The notes: a model not told the origin generated them from the letters alone. Positions 8,458 to 17,794 are shown, numbered from the stretch's first letter. The stretch: DNA of 64,000 nucleotides from Agathobacter rectalis ATCC 33656 (GCF_000020605.1 NC_012781.1:682001-746000), one strand, 5' to 3'. Program-made: numbers and translations.

Positions 8458-9441
8458 ATGTATAGACAAAAGGAATATATGCAATTATTGAAAGAAAAAT
8501 TTTCAAAAACAGAAATTATTAATGCTATAAAATATAAAAATAGCTATGAAGAGAAAATTAAAGAAATTTCCCCAAAAAAGAATACGTTATTAGGCATAAG
8601 TATTCAAAAATCTAAAGATATATATGGGTTTGATTTGACTAAAGTCTATACATTTAATTATGTGAAATATTATTTGTGGAGAAAAGAATTTTGTAAAAAT
8701 GATGACAAAGAGTGGAAAGAGGCGGCACTTTCATTTGTCTGTTTAAGTTGCTTGTCTGATTTAATATTTGATTCAAAAAGATTGGGAGAAAAGGAAAAGC
8801 AACATGTAGCAAACATATTAACTAGAGATTATTTTCAAAAAAGTATATCTATGGATATGAGGATAATTACAGAAAATCCAATAGACATATTATATTCGAT
8901 GTTTATTAATCACATGAAAAGCTTGAAAAAATACAATTTTAAAATTTTTCTAGAGTTACAGAAGGATATTCTTAATGCATTTGAGTCAGAAATATATATA
9001 TCTACAAATAAACTAGTATTTCCTGAAAAAATAAATATTGATTTAATAACAAGTAAATCGATAGAATTTGTGTATAGTTGTCTATATTTATCTGCAGTTG
9101 ATACGCATGATTTTATTAGAATGAAGAAATGTGCGGTTGCTACAGCAAAATTATTTTGGCTTGTCGATGATCTCTGTGACTTATATGATGATATTGAAAA
9201 TCAGATTAAAAATTCTATATTGTTTTTACAAAATGAAGAAGTGAGTTCGTTAGAAAATTCAATTGATTTTGTTTTCGAAAACATGGATACCTTTTTTGAA
9301 GTGATAGAAGAAAATTTAGAATTATTAAAAAATAATCTATCATATGATGTTTATATATTTTTTCTATATGAGTTATACGATTGGGTAGAAGCAGTTAATG
9401 TAAGAATGGATGAAAAAAATGAGAGTATTGGTGTTAGGTAA
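8458..9441 (+). CDS. Class I isoprenoid synthase-like protein (candidate peptide prenyltransferase)
   Basis: A 327-aa, mostly helical protein starting at ATG 8458 after GGAGGA. Residues ~197-250 match the second half of polyprenyl-synthase folds: a Lys-Ser helix start, then AKLFWLVDDLCDLYDD with DDxxD at 237-241, then DIENQIKNSIL in place of the GKDLxxGK tail. A possible degenerate first Asp motif is SDLIFDSKRLGE (~100-110). ComQ, which prenylates a Trp of the ComX pheromone, is a divergent member of the same superfamily with a similar size. Position after a Trp-rich peptide, and a pathway IPP isomerase downstream, support a ComQ-like role; this is inference. Confidence 0.55.
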   Translation: MYRQKEYMQLLKEKFSKTEIINAIKYKNSYEEKIKEISPKKNTLLGISIQKSKDIYGFDLTKVYTFNYVKYYLWRKEFCKNDDKEWKEAALSFVCLSCLSDLIFDSKRLGEKEKQHVANILTRDYFQKSISMDMRIITENPIDILYSMFINHMKSLKKYNFKIFLELQKDILNAFESEIYISTNKLVFPEKINIDLITSKSIEFVYSCLYLSAVDTHDFIRMKKCAVATAKLFWLVDDLCDLYDDIENQIKNSILFLQNEEVSSLENSIDFVFENMDTFFEVIEENLELLKNNLSYDVYIFFLYELYDWVEAVNVRMDEKNESIGVR

Positions 9442-10555
9442 TGGAAGAAAATCGCTACAGCTTGCACATATTATTTCTGCTTGGAAAGAATATACATTGG
9501 AAGGTGTGGTAGATTATCAAAATATCAATTGGGAAAAGAGTGAAAATATTGAAGGAAAAATGATTGAAATTGTTTCTCCGATGAAGGCAATAGAAATGTA
9601 TCAGGATTTGTCAATTGATGCGTTTATTATGCCATCGTTAGAAGAAGATGTTAATAACAGAATGTATAGATTTTTAGTAGTGAATGATGTGTCCGAATGT
9701 GATATCTTATATGGTCAAGAGTCACTATTTCATAAAGTAGAATTAAAGCAAGAAGGTTTGATTACTCAGTATATAAGTAGAGATGAACTTGATACGATGG
9801 AAATCCATGTTGCTGATCATTGTAATATGAATTGCAAAAATTGTTCCATGTTTTGTGGACTTGTCAAAGAGCCTAAATATTCAGATTTTATGCAAACACA
9901 GAATAGTTTATATATTCTCAAAGGAATATTTAAACATATAAAACGTATTCGGGTAATTGGAGGGGAGCCTTTACTCAACAAAGAGTTAGACAAGTATCTA
10001 TATATGATTAGAGATATTTATCCGTATTCTGATATTAGAGTTATTACAAATGGAATTCTTGTTACTGGAATGAAAGAGAATTTGATAACGGCGTTTAAAG
10101 AAACATCGTCAAAACTTGTGGTTACAAGTTATTTGCCGTTAATGAAAAAAATTGATAAAATTAATAATTTTCTAAAGAATAAAGAGATAAATTATGAAAT
10201 CTCTGATACTATCACTGATTTTCAAAAAATATATGATTATACAGGACAGCAGGATGAAAAACTATCATTTAATGCATGCCATTGGAAAGGCGCATGTGCT
10301 ACTTTATATGAGAATCAAATTGCGCCATGCTTTGTACCATTTGTTATTAAATATTTAGCAGAAAACTTTGATTTAAATATTTCGCCATCAGGAACTATGA
10401 TATTAAATGCTGACAATATGAATAAAGATAAAATTCGAAAACTATTTAATACTCCATTTGATATGTGCAAATATTGTGCTCCTAGAGGTATTACATCAAA
10501 ATGGGAAATGTGCGATAAAAATTCAGTTAATAATATATTTGATTGGAGTATATAA
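9410..10555 (+). CDS. Rossmann-like domain fused to radical SAM enzyme
   Basis: A 381-aa protein overlapping the previous gene by 32 bp (ATG at 9419 is an alternative start). Residues 1-~115 begin with MRVLVLGNGRKSLQLAHIISAW, a Rossmann-type glycine pattern as in nucleotide-binding domains. The radical SAM half has CNMNCKNC (Cys138, 142, 145) and VIGGEPLLNKE, plus C-terminal cysteines (CHWKGAC, CFVPF, CKYC) laid out as in the 3465 gene. It is therefore a paralog of that enzyme with an added N-terminal domain. The substrate is unknown. Confidence 0.8.
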   Translation: MKKMRVLVLGNGRKSLQLAHIISAWKEYTLEGVVDYQNINWEKSENIEGKMIEIVSPMKAIEMYQDLSIDAFIMPSLEEDVNNRMYRFLVVNDVSECDILYGQESLFHKVELKQEGLITQYISRDELDTMEIHVADHCNMNCKNCSMFCGLVKEPKYSDFMQTQNSLYILKGIFKHIKRIRVIGGEPLLNKELDKYLYMIRDIYPYSDIRVITNGILVTGMKENLITAFKETSSKLVVTSYLPLMKKIDKINNFLKNKEINYEISDTITDFQKIYDYTGQQDEKLSFNACHWKGACATLYENQIAPCFVPFVIKYLAENFDLNISPSGTMILNADNMNKDKIRKLFNTPFDMCKYCAPRGITSKWEMCDKNSVNNIFDWSI

Positions 10556-10557
10556 GA

Positions 10558-11199
10558 ATGGAAAAAATTGACTTTTTTGAAAAGTTTAATACATTTCAAA
10601 TATACTATAAGCAATTGTTAAAAGATAACATTTATGACAATGGTAATCTAGCGTCATATATTAGAACGTATTATATAGAAAATAATAAAATACTATTTCA
10701 TGTATCGGAAATACTTGATTTAAGTGTTATTGTTCCTAAAGGTAATTTTGATATGTATCAAAAAAAATTTAGTGAAAAAGTGTTCGCAACTTCTAATCCA
10801 TATGAAATATGGTTATATGCTTGTCGAGCTGTGTTGGGAGAAATGCATGAGAAAAACAGAGTGTGTATTTATCCAGATAATCCGTTTCTTTTTTTTGAAA
10901 CAGGATATTATTATTTGAAAAGAAGTGTGGCAGTATATGTTTTAAATGCGGAAGATTTTTTTCCAGTATTAAAGCTAAAATCTCATTTTATTGAGAATAA
11001 AAATTGTTTTGATAATGAATGGATTGCTAATCATAATATTAATCCTTTATATCAATATACAATTGATCGAATTCCAAAAGAATTTACGAAGTATTATGAT
11101 GTTTACTATTTGAATAATAAATCTAATGTAGTATATCCAAATTCATTAGAAGAATTACGATATTTCAGAAAAAACAATATGGTTCGAAAAATAGAGTAG
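10558..11199 (+). CDS. Unrecognised cluster protein
   Basis: A 213-aa protein starting at ATG 10558, two bases after the previous stop, with GGAG upstream. It is rich in Tyr, Phe and Asn, soluble, with no signal peptide or membrane segment. I recognise no family. Its tight packing between a radical SAM gene and an HD-hydrolase gene suggests it belongs to the same pathway. Confidence 0.7.
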   Translation: MEKIDFFEKFNTFQIYYKQLLKDNIYDNGNLASYIRTYYIENNKILFHVSEILDLSVIVPKGNFDMYQKKFSEKVFATSNPYEIWLYACRAVLGEMHEKNRVCIYPDNPFLFFETGYYYLKRSVAVYVLNAEDFFPVLKLKSHFIENKNCFDNEWIANHNINPLYQYTIDRIPKEFTKYYDVYYLNNKSNVVYPNSLEELRYFRKNNMVRKIE

Positions 11200-11214
11200 T
11201 TATGAGGAAACACA

Positions 11215-11901
11215 ATGAAAAAACTTTTTATGTCGGAATATCTCAATTATGTTTTTCAAAAAAAAGTGTGGATAGTAGAAAATATTTATATGATAAAGAT
11301 AATGCAACTATATTATAGTAGTTATAATAAAAAATTTATATCACACACATTTTTCACAGATGCAATAAAAAATTCAAGTTTTCCAATTTTTTTGAATTAT
11401 GTTAATAATTTAAATGATAAGATTTTGTATCACAGCCAAGTGCATGGAGTTAAACATATACTAAATGTAACATTTTTTTCATTTTTAATAGCGTGTAATG
11501 AAAACATGAGTGCAAATGATATGGGAATTCTTTTAGAGACAGCACTTTATCATGATATTGGAAGAGATGACGATATGGAAGATAGTGATCATGGGCATAG
11601 AGGAGCAAAAAAGATATTGATGCATATTTCGGATAATAAAATGGATATGATTATACCAGCGGTTATTCATGCTCATTCTTTATTAGATGAGGAAGCATAT
11701 CAGATTTTTAGACAATACAATATTGAAAAATCGCAATATGCTAGATATTCAAAAATATTGTCAATTATCAAAGATGCGGATGCTTTAGATCGTTTTAGAT
11801 TGCGCCCTAATTCTCTGAACCCCGAATATTTTCGAATTGATTTTTCGAAAATATTGATAAGTCTTGCATGTGTGTTGTCAAAGGTAGAGTGGCATGAGTA
11901 G
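11215..11901 (+). CDS. HD-domain phosphohydrolase
   Basis: A 228-aa protein. Metal ligands of an HD fold are visible: His81 (HGVKHI), the His113-Asp114 pair in [11 protein letters not shown], later His residues (HGHRG, HAHS) and Asp187 in [13 protein letters not shown] proteins hydrolyse phosphate esters or nucleotides in the cytoplasm. In this cluster it might act on an isoprenyl diphosphate or nucleotide intermediate, but nothing in the sequence fixes the substrate. It overlaps the next gene by 8 bp. Confidence 0.8.
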   Translation: MKKLFMSEYLNYVFQKKVWIVENIYMIKIMQLYYSSYNKKFISHTFFTDAIKNSSFPIFLNYVNNLNDKILYHSQVHGVKHILNVTFFSFLIACNENMSANDMGILLETALYHDIGRDDDMEDSDHGHRGAKKILMHISDNKMDMIIPAVIHAHSLLDEEAYQIFRQYNIEKSQYARYSKILSIIKDADALDRFRLRPNSLNPEYFRIDFSKILISLACVLSKVEWHE

Positions 11902-12475
11902 AAAAATTAATAATATTATATTCAGACAGCGGGTATGTTGTTATAAAGATACATATTTGTGTATTGATGATATTGATGGTCTGAAAATTCATGGAAAATT
12001 AAAGTTGAATTGGAATCCAATTAGTAAGTCAATTCGGACGGGGCAAGCTACTTTTTTTAGAATGGACAACCATTCTCAGTTGAGAGTTGGTGGAAATTTT
12101 GATGTTTTCTATGGTAACGATGTACACATATTCAGCGGTGGAAAATTGGAATTAGGGAGTGGGTTTATTAATTCATACGGTAAAATTGAGTGTCATAAAC
12201 ATATAAAAATAGGAAAAAACTGTGCAGTAGGACCGTATACTATCATTCTTGATTCCGATGGGCATCAAATATTTGGTAAACGTAATACAGATGAAGTGAT
12301 TATTGGAAATAACGTATGGATTGGTGCTAGAGTTACTATATTAAAAGGTGTGCGTATAGGAGATGGTGCAGTTATTGCAGCAGGAACTATTGTGAATAAA
12401 GATGTACCAGCAAGAGCTTTGGCTGCTGGTAATCCAATGCATTTGATATGTGATAATGTTGAGTGGACTAATTAG
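11894..12475 (+). CDS. Hexapeptide-repeat (LbH) acyltransferase
   Basis: A 193-aa protein with left-handed beta-helix repeats: [21 protein letters not shown] (the loop His is the usual catalytic base), then [48 protein letters not shown]. This is the maltose/galactoside O-acetyltransferase type, which transfers acetyl from acetyl-CoA. It is longer at the N-terminus than the core family. It may acetylate the product or a sugar; the acceptor is unknown. Confidence 0.88.
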   Translation: MSRKINNIIFRQRVCCYKDTYLCIDDIDGLKIHGKLKLNWNPISKSIRTGQATFFRMDNHSQLRVGGNFDVFYGNDVHIFSGGKLELGSGFINSYGKIECHKHIKIGKNCAVGPYTIILDSDGHQIFGKRNTDEVIIGNNVWIGARVTILKGVRIGDGAVIAAGTIVNKDVPARALAAGNPMHLICDNVEWTN

Positions 12476-12545
12476 TTAAAAATATTCGAGGGGATTGATT
12501 GGTAATAGATTGTTGTATTAGTAAATGACAAATCGAGGTATAAGT

Positions 12546-13178
12546 ATGAATGATTATATTATTCTTGTAAATGAACAGGATGAAACGATTGGATATTCAG
12601 AGAAAATGGATGCTCACAAAAATGGAAAGTTACATCGAGCGTTCTCAATCTTCATATTTGATTGGAATACTAAAAAGATGCTCATACAGAAAAGAGCATT
12701 TGAAAAGTATCATTCAGGAGGGCTTTGGACTAATGCTTGTTGTTCACATCCACTTAAAGATGAAACCATGGTGAGATGTTTAAATACAAGACTAGCAGAG
12801 GAGCTAGGATTGTGTACAGACTTTAATATTAAAGCTCCATCGGATTGTGGTTTACTAATTCATGGTGAGGATGTAATCTATAGTTGCGGTAAATTTTCAT
12901 ATTTTGCTTCCTTTGGTGAAGTTGTTGAAAATGAAATAGACCATGTTTTTTTATACAGTCCAATTAAAAGTAAAATTGATTTGACAGCTATATCTTTTAA
13001 TAAACAAGAAATAGAAGAAATCAAATGGATAAGCATTGAAGAACTGAAAAGTTGGATGGAGAGTAATCCTGAGGATTTTACAGCGTGGTTCAAATCTGCT
13101 TTTGAACTTGCTTATATTGTGTTTTGCAGACAAGCTGGAAATATAGATATGTTCTTTGACAATGATGAGTATAGATAA
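12546..13178 (+). CDS. idi: Isopentenyl-diphosphate delta-isomerase, type I
   Basis: A 210-aa Nudix-fold enzyme interconverting IPP and DMAPP. The start at 12546 has GAGG 9 nt upstream; the ATG at 12525 lacks one. Hallmarks: HRAFSIFIFD (metal His), GGLWTNACCSHP with the catalytic Cys (~65), and RLAEELGL with the metal Glu pair. Length is slightly above E. coli Idi (182 aa). Bacteria using the MEP pathway obtain both C5 units directly and do not need Idi, so a copy linked to a DDxxD protein suggests dedicated DMAPP supply for the cluster. Confidence 0.92.
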   Translation: MNDYIILVNEQDETIGYSEKMDAHKNGKLHRAFSIFIFDWNTKKMLIQKRAFEKYHSGGLWTNACCSHPLKDETMVRCLNTRLAEELGLCTDFNIKAPSDCGLLIHGEDVIYSCGKFSYFASFGEVVENEIDHVFLYSPIKSKIDLTAISFNKQEIEEIKWISIEELKSWMESNPEDFTAWFKSAFELAYIVFCRQAGNIDMFFDNDEYR

Positions 13179-13195
13179 AAGAGGAGATATCAATA

Positions 13196-14683
13196 ATGAA
13201 GAGAGCAATTTGTTTTATACTTTGCGCAATTACGATAATGTCATCTACATATACGGCATTAGCTACAGAAACAACTGATATATCTTATAATACGCTTTCT
13301 GTTGAGTTCTCGGATAACCTTGGAACAGCAGAAGATCTTAATGTAATGGTGACAGAAAATCACCTTTATGTAGACGCAGAACAGTTAGGAGATAGACTTG
13401 GTTATCAGGTTGAAGTTGGAAATGAATATGTAGCAATTTACAATAAAAATTTTAGTAATACAGTTCCTTATGGTCTTACTACTTTTTATTATGATAGTAC
13501 AAAAGTAAGACATATGTTATTTAATAAAATGGTTGATTATGAAGCTCCATTTAAGATTGTTAAGAATTCTGATGGTGTGTGGATTCCATTTGAATTTAGT
13601 CTTTTATTATTAAATAGTTCTGATGTTGTGCTTGATAATCAGGTGCACATTGAAATGCCACAAAAAAATATCGTAGATATTTATATGGATATATTAAAAA
13701 ATAATGATAGATATTTATTTGATTGGAAAAGCGATGCCGGTGCTTCAGAAGGTTCAATATTTGCCATGGGGACAGGAGCATATTTTGTTCAGGTATTTAG
13801 TGGTATTTTGGATAAAGATGGAGCGTCGTGGTCTCAATTAATAGATAGTTTTTACCTGAAAATGGATAGCTATGATCGAAAATATGCAGAGAGCTTTGCT
13901 AGAATGTTTTGTACATACTCAGATGAAGAATTAACTCTTAATGCAAAAGCAATGAAAGAGAAAATGAAACCTTTTAATGGGGATAATTGGGTTGCAAAAT
14001 CAATAAAAAAAGTTGACGATATTATAGATGATAATATTGGAGATTTATCTGAAAAAACAGCTGATTTAAAGAAAAAAATTGATGTAGAAAATGGCACATC
14101 TGTAGCGAAGTTTAACAAATCATATCAAGAACTTGATAAAATGTGTAATACAGCAGATTATTTTTCAGATATGACAGATCCATTTTTAACCGTTTCAAAA
14201 GAATTTAAGAATGTTACCAGCTTTTTGGATGTATTTTATAAGATATCGGAAGTTATTGGTTATGCCAGCGAGTTTAAAAATCAGGACGAATTTGCAGTAA
14301 AATCATTAGATACATTAATAAAAAAATCTGATTCGAGCTGTGTAATGTCTAAGGCTATGAAAGATAGCATGGGAGATTATAAAAAGACACTGGAAACCGA
14401 TATTGTAGCATATTCTGCGTATAATTATCTGATGAATAATATGACAGATTTATTTACAGATACTATAGATATATCAACTACAATACTGGATATGGATTCT
14501 AAGCTATACTTGTTAGCGTGGGATATTGCTAAAGGGGCGATTCCGCTTGTCAAAAATAGTCTAAGCAATACTGACTGTTTTTTACAGAGTATGTATGCGG
14601 GAATTATACAATCTGACACCTTTAGCACATATATAAACAAACGAAAGCATCGGTGTACAAGGGGTACAAACGAGATAAAATAG
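13196..14683 (+). pseudogene. Large secreted protein, 5' half, interrupted by the ICE
   Basis: It starts at ATG 13196 after AGGAGA. A signal peptide (hydrophobic, cleavage near ALA-TE at ~24) leads into an N-terminal domain with YHLYVDAEQLGDRLGYQV-like copper-amine-oxidase-type repeats and then a long helical region. Native sequence stops at about 14646; the last ~12 codons and stop come from the ICE end. The homolog at 59315 continues through ...KRDAVFKD..., and the missing part is found at 57528-58629. The full protein would be about 850 aa. Function unknown; probably cell-surface or secreted. Confidence 0.9.
14651..14668 (+). repeat. ICE left terminal inverted repeat
   Basis: CGGTGTACAAGGGGTACA; it matches the reverse complement of 57504-57521 at 16 of 18 positions. 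Both copies lie about 5 bp inside the junction with host DNA and probably form the recombinase binding arms. Confidence 0.8.
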
Positions 14684-14709
14684 AAATGAGGGGCGATAGA
14701 GCGGAAATA

Positions 14710-16218
14710 TCAGATTTTCCACTCTATCTGAACACGGTCGCTGGTGGCCTTGATCGTAGAGATCAAACCATCGGCGGCTTTTCTTTTGTCGTCAAAATCT
14801 ATGCTCTCCCAGTTGTCGAGATAATAGGACAACTTCTTTATCTGCTGGGGCGATATGGTTTCAACGCTCAATTCGGCGATTGCCTTTGAAATGGTCTGGC
14901 GTCGGGTGTCCAGTTCTTCAATTTTTTTGTTGGCATAGGCAAGCAAGGTCGCATTGGCTCCGGTCAGCGTATCCAGCAGCTTTTCAATTTCTGCCTCCAC
15001 CTGTGCCAGCTCCACTTGATAGGTGGTCAGCTTCGGATTGACTTTTTCCTCCCTGCCGTGGAGTATCTGAAAGTCTTTGAACTTCTCCTGCATGGCCGAG
15101 AAAATGAATTGCTCAAATTCTTCTTTGCGGATTTTCCCGCAGCCCGGACAGCCTTTGTTTTCCGTCCGTTTGGTGCAGCGGAAATAGCCTGTACTGTTTG
15201 GTACATGGGTGGCTTTCAGCGCATACCCACAATGCCCGCATTTGATTTTTCCGGCCAGCCAAGTATTTTTCGGTTTCCGCCCCTGCTGGAAGGTGGTATT
15301 TGCCATGAGCTTTTTCCGGCATTTCAGCCATGTGTCAGAGGAAATGAGTGCTTCGTGGGGAGCGATAACAAGTATCTGGTCTTTTAAGCACCTGTCCTTG
15401 TCCTCCTTCACATCCCGTCCCTGATAAAGATAGCAGCCGTTTGTTCCGGCAAAGTCAGAAGCGTCATTGATAATCGCTGCGCCCTGGCTTTTGAAAAATT
15501 CGTACAGCTCCAAATCGGCCTGTGCGTAAACGGGGTTTCTTAAAAGCTGGGAAAGAAATGTACGGAACATGGATTTGCCATAAATTTTTATGTCATGTTC
15601 CTCGAAGTATCGGGTAATATCTCCGAAGGAGGTTTCCGGTTCAGCGTACATTTCAAACATCAGCCGAACATGGTCGGCGGCTACGGGGTCGGCAACCATT
15701 TTCTTTGTGCGGATACCCTCTACCACAGTAGGCTCTAACTGATAACCGTATGGTGCCTGTCCGCTCATGTGAAAGCCTTTCAGGCACCGTGAATAGTAGG
15801 CGTCTGTGACACGCTTCTGAATTGTCTCACGTTCAAGCTGGGCGAATACAATGCAGATATTCAGCATGGCCCGGCCCATCGGGGTCGAAGTATCAAACTT
15901 TTCTGTGGATGATACAAACTCCACATCATACTCTTGAAACAGCTCCATCATCGTTGCAAAGTCCAGAATAGAGCGGCTTATACGGTCCAGTTTATACACG
16001 ATGACCCGCCTGACCTTTCCCTTGCGGATCTCGCCCAGCAGCTTTTGAAACTCCGGCCTGTCCGTATTTTTACCGGAATAGCCTTTGTCCTTGAATACCC
16101 GGCAGCTACCACCTTTCAATTCATACTTGCAAAAGTCGATCTGACTTTCAATGCTGATACTGTCCTTGCGGTCTACTGACTGTCTTGCGTAAATACAATC
16201 TTCTCTGATAAATTCCAT
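14710..16218 (-). CDS. Large serine recombinase (ICE integrase)
   Basis: A 502-aa protein starting at 16218, with AAGGAG 7 nt upstream. The N-terminal catalytic domain has YARQS with nucleophile Ser14, then VYKLDRISRS and the Arg-rich active site. A recombinase domain (~170-280) and a zinc-ribbon domain (CGHCGYALKA ... CTKR ... CPGC) precede a coiled-coil tail. This is the TnpX/TndX type that excises and integrates through a circular intermediate. It lies 60 bp from the left ICE end and reads toward it. Its promoter (16267-16325) shares an operator module with the mobilization operon. Confidence 0.95.
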   Translation of the reverse strand: MEFIREDCIYARQSVDRKDSISIESQIDFCKYELKGGSCRVFKDKGYSGKNTDRPEFQKLLGEIRKGKVRRVIVYKLDRISRSILDFATMMELFQEYDVEFVSSTEKFDTSTPMGRAMLNICIVFAQLERETIQKRVTDAYYSRCLKGFHMSGQAPYGYQLEPTVVEGIRTKKMVADPVAADHVRLMFEMYAEPETSFGDITRYFEEHDIKIYGKSMFRTFLSQLLRNPVYAQADLELYEFFKSQGAAIINDASDFAGTNGCYLYQGRDVKEDKDRCLKDQILVIAPHEALISSDTWLKCRKKLMANTTFQQGRKPKNTWLAGKIKCGHCGYALKATHVPNSTGYFRCTKRTENKGCPGCGKIRKEEFEQFIFSAMQEKFKDFQILHGREEKVNPKLTTYQVELAQVEAEIEKLLDTLTGANATLLAYANKKIEELDTRRQTISKAIAELSVETISPQQIKKLSYYLDNWESIDFDDKRKAADGLISTIKATSDRVQIEWKI

Positions 16219-16261
16219 ATTGGGCTCCTTTCCTTGTTGGAATGGAGCTACCAACCTTACA

Positions 16262-16325
16262 ACTATATTATACCATCAGCAGCCCCGGACAACAATGTTG
16301 CGAATAATTAGGGAAATCTGTCCCC
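16262..16325 (-). promoter_or_regulatory. Recombinase promoter with shared operator module
   Basis: On the minus strand, -35 TTGTTG and -10 TATAAT (16267-16272) are 17 bp apart. Upstream and overlapping the -35 is a ~42-bp block closely repeated at 27072-27113, bounded by GGGACA and TGTCC half-sites with TTCGCAACAT between them. Confidence 0.7.
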
Positions 16326-16484
16326 ATATTTGCGGAACACCTCATAAAGACAACGCTCAATTTCTTTTTTGCGCTGTGCTTTCTCCTTCGGGGGAAGTAC
16401 CGGCGTGAGGCTTTCCAGCACAATGATCTTCCCTTGAAATGCGACAGACTTTGTTTCTCGTTCATAAGTGACAGCTTGCGTCAT
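16308..16484 (-). CDS. Small conserved ICE protein (58 aa)
   Basis: A 58-aa protein with a strong AAAGGAGG site before ATG 16484. The sequence (MTQAVTYERETKSVAFQGK, then a basic KEKAQRKKEIERCLYEVFRKYG helix) shows no recognised domain. It lies just upstream of the recombinase, and small proteins in this position can assist excision, but that is only a guess. Confidence 0.65.
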   Translation of the reverse strand: MTQAVTYERETKSVAFQGKIIVLESLTPVLPPKEKAQRKKEIERCLYEVFRKYGDRFP

Positions 16485-16594
16485 TGAAAACCTCCTTTGC
16501 GAAAGTGCGTGTATATGCCTGCCTTTCCCACTTGTCCCGTGGGGAAATGTCAAAAGACGGCACCCAGCAGGTGCCGCCCTTTGAGCTTTCTCCA

Positions 16595-16616
16595 CTTCGG
16601 GTCGATATGGCCCGAG
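16595..16616. repeat. ICE palindrome copy 1
   Basis: Imperfect copy of the palindrome, between the 58-aa gene and the 16618 gene. Confidence 0.6.
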
Positions 16617-16617
16617 C

Positions 16618-16887
16618 TCAGTAAGGACTGGAATGGTACTTTTCTTTGGCGTCCTCCACGCTGTTGAGGTCAAATACTTCATAAAGCTGCCCGACAACAC
16701 GCCGTATATCCTTCTTTGAAAATCCGCAGTCCTCCATTGCCATAATGACATAACCGCGGCAGGCGTCATTGCTCCATTCGTCCGTTTCCAAGCCGGGGAT
16801 CATTCCAAACGCATTTCCCATAAAATGCTCCTTGTTTGAAAAGATGGGGAGCCACGCCGGATCGGTTGGCCTATCATCAGACAGCAT
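16618..16887 (-). CDS. Conserved ICE hypothetical protein
   Basis: 89 aa from ATG 16887 (GGGGAG upstream); a GTG at 16914 would give 98 aa. Acidic and soluble (SDDRPTDPAWLPIFSNKEHFMGNAFG, NDACRGYVIMAMEDCGFSKKDIRRVVGQLYEVFDLNSV). The C-terminal half looks like a small helical bundle. No function can be assigned from sequence. Confidence 0.65.
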   Translation of the reverse strand: MLSDDRPTDPAWLPIFSNKEHFMGNAFGMIPGLETDEWSNDACRGYVIMAMEDCGFSKKDIRRVVGQLYEVFDLNSVEDAKEKYHSSPY

Positions 16888-17328
16888 TACCGGGGGCTCC
16901 CCATAGGTTTTCACTTCATTTCAGACACATCGGACGGACATAGGCTTCATGCCCCATAGTATTTCAACTCTCCCCATTCTGATGGCAAGGCGTTCTCATT
17001 GCCTGCGACGGCTCACGGCTTGCAAGGCCGCTTCAACGCTCGGACTGTGACTAAACGCAAGTATCCGGGGCCTGCGCCTGTTCCGGTGGAGCCAGCCTTG
17101 CCCCACCTATGGCATGGACCTGTTCGCTCGCTCAGTTTTACAAAGACTGTACTCTCTGAAATCCGAGGTCATGGCGGGTCTGTCACACAGCGCGTTCCCC
17201 TTCGTATCCGGGTGTCTTTTTATTCAATTTTCAATCTGCATGAGGCTTGTCTGAACCTCGGGTCATTGTGACCCGAAGTGTTTTGCCTCTCATAAACCAT
17301 TTCATTTTCCGGTCTAAATCGGTACGCC
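16888..17328. other. Non-coding stretch with one palindrome
   Basis: No convincing gene on either strand. It contains one palindrome copy (17256-17278) and GC-rich sequence with no clear promoter; the short open frames lack ribosome sites. Confidence 0.5.
17256..17278. repeat. ICE palindrome copy 2
   Basis: Copy with half-sites CCTCGGGTCA and TGACCCGAAG around TTG; intergenic, about 50 bp beyond the stop of the sigma-like gene. Confidence 0.85.
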
Positions 17329-17751
17329 TTACAAAGAATTTTTCAAAATTTTTTCTAAGCGCCGCAGACCTCGCTCGATTGCGACACGAACCACTTTTTC
17401 ATGGACGCCCTCTGCCCGGGCAATGTCCTGTTTGGTCATGCCGAGAATGAAATGAGCATAAATCCGTTTTGCCTGTTTGTTCGGCAGATTGGCAATCGCT
17501 GCGTGAAGTTCCTGCATGGTCACTTTCCGCTCATACAGTTCATGGGGAGATAAGGCAACAAAGACAGCTTCATGCTCCAGCCCGTCATCCCGATCAAGGG
17601 AATAGTAGGCTTTGTGGCGGTATGTACGCAGCCGGTAGGCAGCCTCTTTACGATCAAACTCTTTGAACATTTCTGCAACTTCTTCCGATACTTCCATGAA
17701 GCAATCCGATGTATAGAATGGGTAATAGTCCCGCAAATTGATAATAGCCAT
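17329..17751 (-). CDS. Sigma-70-like/helix-turn-helix regulator
   Basis: 140 aa from ATG 17751 with CGGAGG upstream. An N-terminal segment is followed by a sigma region-4-type HTH: LHAAIANLPNKQAKRIYAHFILGMTKQDIARAEGVHEKVVRVAIERGLRRLEKIL. Proteins like this sit near the recombinase of Tn916- and CTn-type elements and regulate excision or transfer. A 9-bp inverted repeat (17761-17794) lies immediately upstream and could be its operator. Confidence 0.8.
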   Translation of the reverse strand: MAIINLRDYYPFYTSDCFMEVSEEVAEMFKEFDRKEAAYRLRTYRHKAYYSLDRDDGLEHEAVFVALSPHELYERKVTMQELHAAIANLPNKQAKRIYAHFILGMTKQDIARAEGVHEKVVRVAIERGLRRLEKILKNSL

Positions 17752-17760
17752 ATTGACCTC

Positions 17761-17794
17761 CGTTTCGGTTGTTGGTTGACGAGTGACCGAAACG
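17761..17794. promoter_or_regulatory. Inverted repeat upstream of sigma-like gene
   Basis: CGTTTCGGT (17761-17769) and ACCGAAACG (17786-17794) form a perfect 9-bp dyad directly before the ribosome site; candidate operator. Confidence 0.55.

Noticed and set aside
14647-14649. GCA at both ICE edges as the recombination core
   Set aside because: Joining across GCA puts the two host gene halves out of frame, whereas joining 14646 to 57528 restores it; the core is left unresolved.
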